Shown here one piece after another: positions 61,260-64,000 of a DNA stretch of 64,000 bases (within the stretch, counting starts at the first letter, position 1; each line of letters starts with the position of its first letter). Below the pieces are notes generated by a model that was given only the letters and a program-made list of their open reading frames with translations, did no database searches and was not told the DNA's origin. The position numbers and the translations under genes were made by a program. Origin of the DNA: Myxococcales bacterium (GTDB lineage Bacteria > Myxococcota_A > Polyangia > Haliangiales > Haliangiaceae); contig JADJGV010000022.1 of the NCBI GenBank assembly GCA_016707895.1, positions 1 through 64,000 of the forward strand. The letters are read 5' to 3'.

Positions 61260-61331
61260 CCTCTCGGTGTCTCGCGTCGTGGGGGCCGAGCACCGGTCGA
61301 CGCGCTGGGAGTCTCGCGTCCTGGAGGGAGG

Positions 61332-61357
61332 CTCGGCGGGGACCAGGCCCCGCCGAG
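61332..61357. terminator. hairpin between convergent EamA and DUF4476 genes
   Basis: A perfect 10-bp stem CTCGGCGGGG with its complement and a 6-nt loop. A second hairpin follows directly. The pair fills a 126-bp gap between gene ends that otherwise holds nothing recognisable. Confidence 0.5.
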
Positions 61358-61379
61358 GGAGGTGCGGCGACGCACCTCC
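61358..61379. terminator. second hairpin, GNRA-type tetraloop
   Basis: A perfect 9-bp stem GGAGGTGCG with its complement capped by GCGA. It touches the previous hairpin, and the DUF4476 gene ends 7 bp later. Together they look like a bidirectional stop for both genes. Confidence 0.5.
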
Positions 61380-61385
61380 TGGAAC

Positions 61386-62084
61386 TCAGAACTGCACGCG
61401 CTGGCGCAGCGCGTCCTTCGAGCTCGAGAACTGCAGCGCGTCGAGCGTCAGGTAGAAGCGGTTGCCGTCGACCACCCGCGGCGCGAGCAGCACGGCGATC
61501 TCGATGCGGGCGTCGTCGAACGCCATCACCCGCATCAGCGCGATCACCTGATCGACGGTGAAGCGGTTACGGCTGGCGGCGGCGCTGATGACGTTCATCT
61601 GGTCGGTCGGGAAGGTCGCCGCGGTGATCTGCGCCTGCAGGCGCGCGAAGTCGTTGGGGCTCATCGCGCCGTACCCGGGCTGCGGCTGCGGCTGCGGCTG
61701 CGGTTGCGGCTGCCACGGGCCCTGGCCGTCCCAGCCGCCGGGCTGATCCCAGCCGCCGGGCTGATCCCAGCCGTCACCGCTGCCCCCGAGCTGCGCGCGC
61801 AGGTCTTCGATCGCGCGGTGCAGGCGGAAGCTGAGGCGGCGATCCCGGCTCGACCGGGCGAGGCCGTCGAGGCGATCGAGGCCGTCGTCGAGCGACGTGC
61901 GCAGCTGCCCCAGCTCGGCGCGCAGCCGGACGTTCTCGGCCCGCAGCCGCTCGAACTGCGGGTTGGCGCCCGACGGCGGCGGCGCCATGACCGGGCGGGC
62001 CTGGGCGCTGTCGTGGGTCAGCGGCGCGGTGGCGATCAGGGCGGCGGCGGCCGCCAGGGCGGGGAGGGCGATGCGGGTCAGCAT
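61386..62084 (-). CDS. secreted DUF4476-domain protein
   Basis: A 232-residue exported protein. Signal peptide ending near SAQA-RP, a coiled coil (FERLRAENVRLRAELGQLRTSLDD, about 50-80), three tandem GWDQPG units encoded by an 18-bp repeat, a QP repeat linker, and a C-terminal DUF4476 domain (about 145-230: RFTVDQVIALMRVMAFDDARIEIAVLLAPRVVD). DUF4476 occurs in secreted and membrane proteins of several phyla with no firmly known role. The start chosen is ATG 62084. Confidence 0.75.
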   Translation of the reverse strand: MLTRIALPALAAAAALIATAPLTHDSAQARPVMAPPPSGANPQFERLRAENVRLRAELGQLRTSLDDGLDRLDGLARSSRDRRLSFRLHRAIEDLRAQLGGSGDGWDQPGGWDQPGGWDGQGPWQPQPQPQPQPQPGYGAMSPNDFARLQAQITAATFPTDQMNVISAAASRNRFTVDQVIALMRVMAFDDARIEIAVLLAPRVVDGNRFYLTLDALQFSSSKDALRQRVQF

Positions 62085-62135
62085 GGGGTTGTGGCTGGGA
62101 CGGCGGTGGGGTAGCGCGTATTCACGGCGCGCCCC

Positions 62136-62939
62136 GTGGTAAACGAGGGCGTGGCGCGCCGGAGGACCAAGCTCGTGGCCGCGGTGGTCGGCCTGCTGGT
62201 GGGCTACCCGCTCTTGCTGGTGATCCTGGGCTACGCGCTGGCCGGGCGCGCCGCCGACACGGTGCGCGATCGGCTGGCGCAGTCGCTCGACGGCGAGGCG
62301 CGAGTCGGCGCGGTCGAGCTGGGCCTGGTGCGCGGGCGGATCGCGGTCGACGACCTGGTGGTCGAGCGCCACCACGTCGGCACGCTGCGGCTGGCGATCG
62401 ATCACGTCGAGATCGACGTGGCGCCGCTGGGCGCGGTGGTGGTCGCGCGCGAGCCGCGGCGGGTCTTCGTGCGCGGCGCGCACATCGCGATCTCGGGCGC
62501 CGGCGCGCTCGATCTACCCCAGGGGGAGCGCCGGGTGATCACGCTGGGCGGGATCGAGGTGGTCGACAGCGACCTGGCGCTGGTCGTGACCACCGCCTGG
62601 CCCGAGCTGGGGCAGGTGCGGCTCCACCTCGATCGGTTCCGCGCCGGGCGCACCGTGCTGCGCACGCCCCTGTCGTGGGTGTTCGCGCTCGAGGAGCTCG
62701 AGGCGCGGGTCGAGCTGCCCGGCGACGCCGACTTCGCGCTGCGCTACGCCGCCGGCAAGCTGTCGGCGGTCGGCGGGGTGTTCGGCGATCAGCCGGTCGA
62801 GATCGCGATCGAGCTGCCGCGGACGCCGGGGCCCGACGAGCCGGCCCAGCTGCGCGCGCTGGCGTTCGAGCTGGGCAAGCGGCTGGTGATCGAGCGCGGC
62901 AAGCGCTGGCTGAGCCGCCGGCTGCTGTTCGGGCGGTAG
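62136..62939 (+). CDS. membrane-anchored protein, AsmA-like beta region
   Basis: A 267-residue protein (GTG 62136; GTG 62151 also possible). A basic N-terminus and one membrane helix (VAAVVGLLVGYPLLLVILGYALAG) precede a beta-rich periplasmic region (GAVELGLVRGRIAVDDLVVERHHVGTLRLAIDHVEIDVAPL) that recalls the first part of AsmA/TamB-type lipid-transport proteins. It is far shorter than AsmA, so a direct match is not claimed. Divergent from the DUF4476 gene with a 51-bp gap; TAAACG lies near the start. Confidence 0.6.
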   Translation: MVNEGVARRRTKLVAAVVGLLVGYPLLLVILGYALAGRAADTVRDRLAQSLDGEARVGAVELGLVRGRIAVDDLVVERHHVGTLRLAIDHVEIDVAPLGAVVVAREPRRVFVRGAHIAISGAGALDLPQGERRVITLGGIEVVDSDLALVVTTAWPELGQVRLHLDRFRAGRTVLRTPLSWVFALEELEARVELPGDADFALRYAAGKLSAVGGVFGDQPVEIAIELPRTPGPDEPAQLRALAFELGKRLVIERGKRWLSRRLLFGR

Positions 62940-62973
62940 TCGCGTCGATGGCATCGGGCGGCGCGGGCTGGCC

Positions 62974-63067
62974 GGTGTCCGGGGCCGGACACCCGCGGCT
63001 GTCCGGGGATGGCCGGAGCGCCGGACAATCCGGACGAGATCCGGCCGTCTTGTCCGAGATTCGGACA
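62974..63067. promoter_or_regulatory. cluster of TCCGGA-type palindromes
   Basis: Four inverted repeats in 94 bp: GGTGTCCGG-GG-CCGGACACC (62974-62993), TCCGG/CCGGA (63002-63017), CCGGA-CAA-TCCGG (63021-63033) and TGTCCGA-GAT-TCGGACA (63051-63067). They share a (TG)TCCGR core with its complement, as operators of a dimeric regulator would, and fill the gap before the DUF222/HNH gene. Confidence 0.45.
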
Positions 63068-63124
63068 CGCGGCACGCGGTGTCGCGGAGTTGCGGCTGGC
63101 GCGCGGCTTGCTGAGGGGTTGGGC

Positions 63125-64000
63125 ATGGTGGACAGGGCTGCGGGCGGACAGAAGGCGAGCGAGGTGGCGGCGGCGGCGGCGGGGGCGGCGGCTGCGGACG
63201 ACTGGCGCGTGGTCGACCGGACGTTGCGCGGGCTGGCGCGGCGGCGGGCGGCGCTCGACGTCGAGGAGGCCGCGTGGCTGCGGCGCGCGCGGGCGCTGGG
63301 CGTCCATCGCGAGCTCGGCTTCGCGTCGTTCTTCGAGTACGTCGAGCGCATCCTGGGCTACGCGCCGGGGCCTGCGCGGGAGCGGCTGCGGGTGGCCGAC
63401 GCGCTCGCGGTCCTGCCGAAGCTGCGGGCGGCGATGTCCGCCGGCGACGTCGCGTACAGCGCCGCGCGCGAGCTGACCCGGGTCGCGACGGTCGACACCG
63501 AGGCGGCGTGGCTGACGGCGGCGGCCAAGCACGCGGGGCGGGAGATCGAGGGGATGGTCACCGGACGGCGGCGGGGCGACTCGCCGGACGATCCGCCCGA
63601 CCCGCCGCGCGGCTGCACGAGCTGCGGCTGCTGCTGCCCGCGGCGGTGCTGGGCAAGTTCACCGCGGCGCGGCGCGCGCTGGAGGCGGCGTGCGGGCACC
63701 CGCTCACCGACGGCGACCTGCTCGCGACGCTGTGCGACGGCCAGCTCGCGGGCGCCGTTGGCTCCCACGTGGGAGATGCGGCGGCGGGCTCCCACGCGGG
63801 AGATGCCGCGGCGGCGTCCAGGCCCATGTACCAGATCGCGATCACGCGGTGCCCCGACTGCATGCGCGCGTGGCACGACGTCGCTGGGCACACGATCGAG
63901 ATCAGCGAGACGGAGCTGGCGCAGGCGTCGTGCGACGCCGAGCTGCTGGGGCGGGTCGACGGCGACAAGCCGGCGCGGGTGACCAAGACGATCCCGCCGC
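63125..64000 (+). pseudogene. DUF222/HNH endonuclease-like gene, frameshifted and cut by the window end
   Basis: From ATG 63125 the frame encodes a DUF222-type N-terminus (WRVVDRTLRGLARRRAALDVEEAAWLRRA, RERLRVADALAVLPKLRAAM, GRRRGDSPDDPPDP). Near 63595-63605 the continuation moves to another frame (ARLHELRLLLPAAVLGKF, ITRCPDCMRAWHDVAGHTIEI, DKPARVTKTIPP), which is open to the window end and leads toward the HNH motif outside. One missing base would restore it. This is a multi-copy family in Myxococcota-type genomes. Either a decayed copy or a sequence error. Confidence 0.65.
63762..63802. repeat. two copies of a 27-bp palindrome-bearing repeat inside the HNH gene
   Basis: CTCCCACGTGGGAG (63762-63775, perfect palindrome) and CTCCCACGCGGGAG (63789-63802) are 27 bp apart in similar flanks, encoding GSHVGDAAA and GSHAGDAAA in the variable linker of the DUF222/HNH protein. 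Confidence 0.7.

Overview
The window is a very GC-rich, densely coded bacterial chromosome segment. Its gene content fits Myxococcota (deltaproteobacterial lineage, perhaps near Kofleriaceae/Haliangiales): many lipoproteins, PEGA, VIT/VWA, alpha-2-macroglobulin and M13 peptidase proteins, GTG starts, 4-bp ATGA/GTGA overlaps, and OmcA/MtrC-type cytochromes. This assignment is inferred from gene content; no rRNA or other decisive marker is present.

Layout. (1) 1-5.3 kb: a tightly overlapping operon with phosphatidylserine decarboxylase, PfkB kinase, SDR reductase, PhnN/guanylate-kinase-like kinase, a UPF0104 flippase-like protein and a frameshifted PlsB-type acyltransferase. It looks like a lipid or head-group pathway. 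An amidase follows. (2) 6.9-14.6 kb: PrsW-like protease, a secreted protein of unknown role, an AAA+ ATPase divergent from a 462-residue unknown protein, and a hybrid histidine kinase. (3) 14.7-20.5 kb: a maltodextrin module with two GH13 amylase-type enzymes and a carbohydrate porin. (4) 20.6-28.8 kb: a seven-gene extracellular electron transfer operon with 66 predicted heme sites: decaheme OmcA/MtrC-type lipoprotein, 12-heme lipoprotein, NapC/CymA-like quinol oxidase, small membrane protein, beta-barrel, 13-heme and 27-heme lipoproteins. (5) 28.9-30.1 kb: two divergent four-helix-bundle (S23/Avd-like) genes, each preceded by a ~150-nt imperfect hairpin holding its ribosome binding site. (6) 30.4-36.3 kb: a TPR protein and bamD on the minus strand; a lipoprotein, mnmG and a FadL-type porin on the plus strand. 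(7) 37.4-44.0 kb: a six-gene operon, mostly unrecognised, with two tandem paralogues, two carboxypeptidase-regulatory-like proteins, an isoprenoid-synthase-like protein and a second AAA+ ATPase resembling the one at 9-11 kb. (8) 44.0-64.0 kb: an alpha-2-macroglobulin split into two coupled genes, pckA, a SUKH protein, an esterase, a TerB-like protein, PEGA and VIT/VWA surface proteins, an M13 peptidase, an EamA exporter, a DUF4476 protein and a frameshifted DUF222/HNH gene that runs off the end.

Hexanucleotide microsatellites (GGGATC or GGCTCC families) recur in six intergenic gaps, five of them between convergent genes. Other convergent gaps carry perfect GC hairpins. I saw no tRNA, rRNA, CRISPR array, transposase or phage structural gene.
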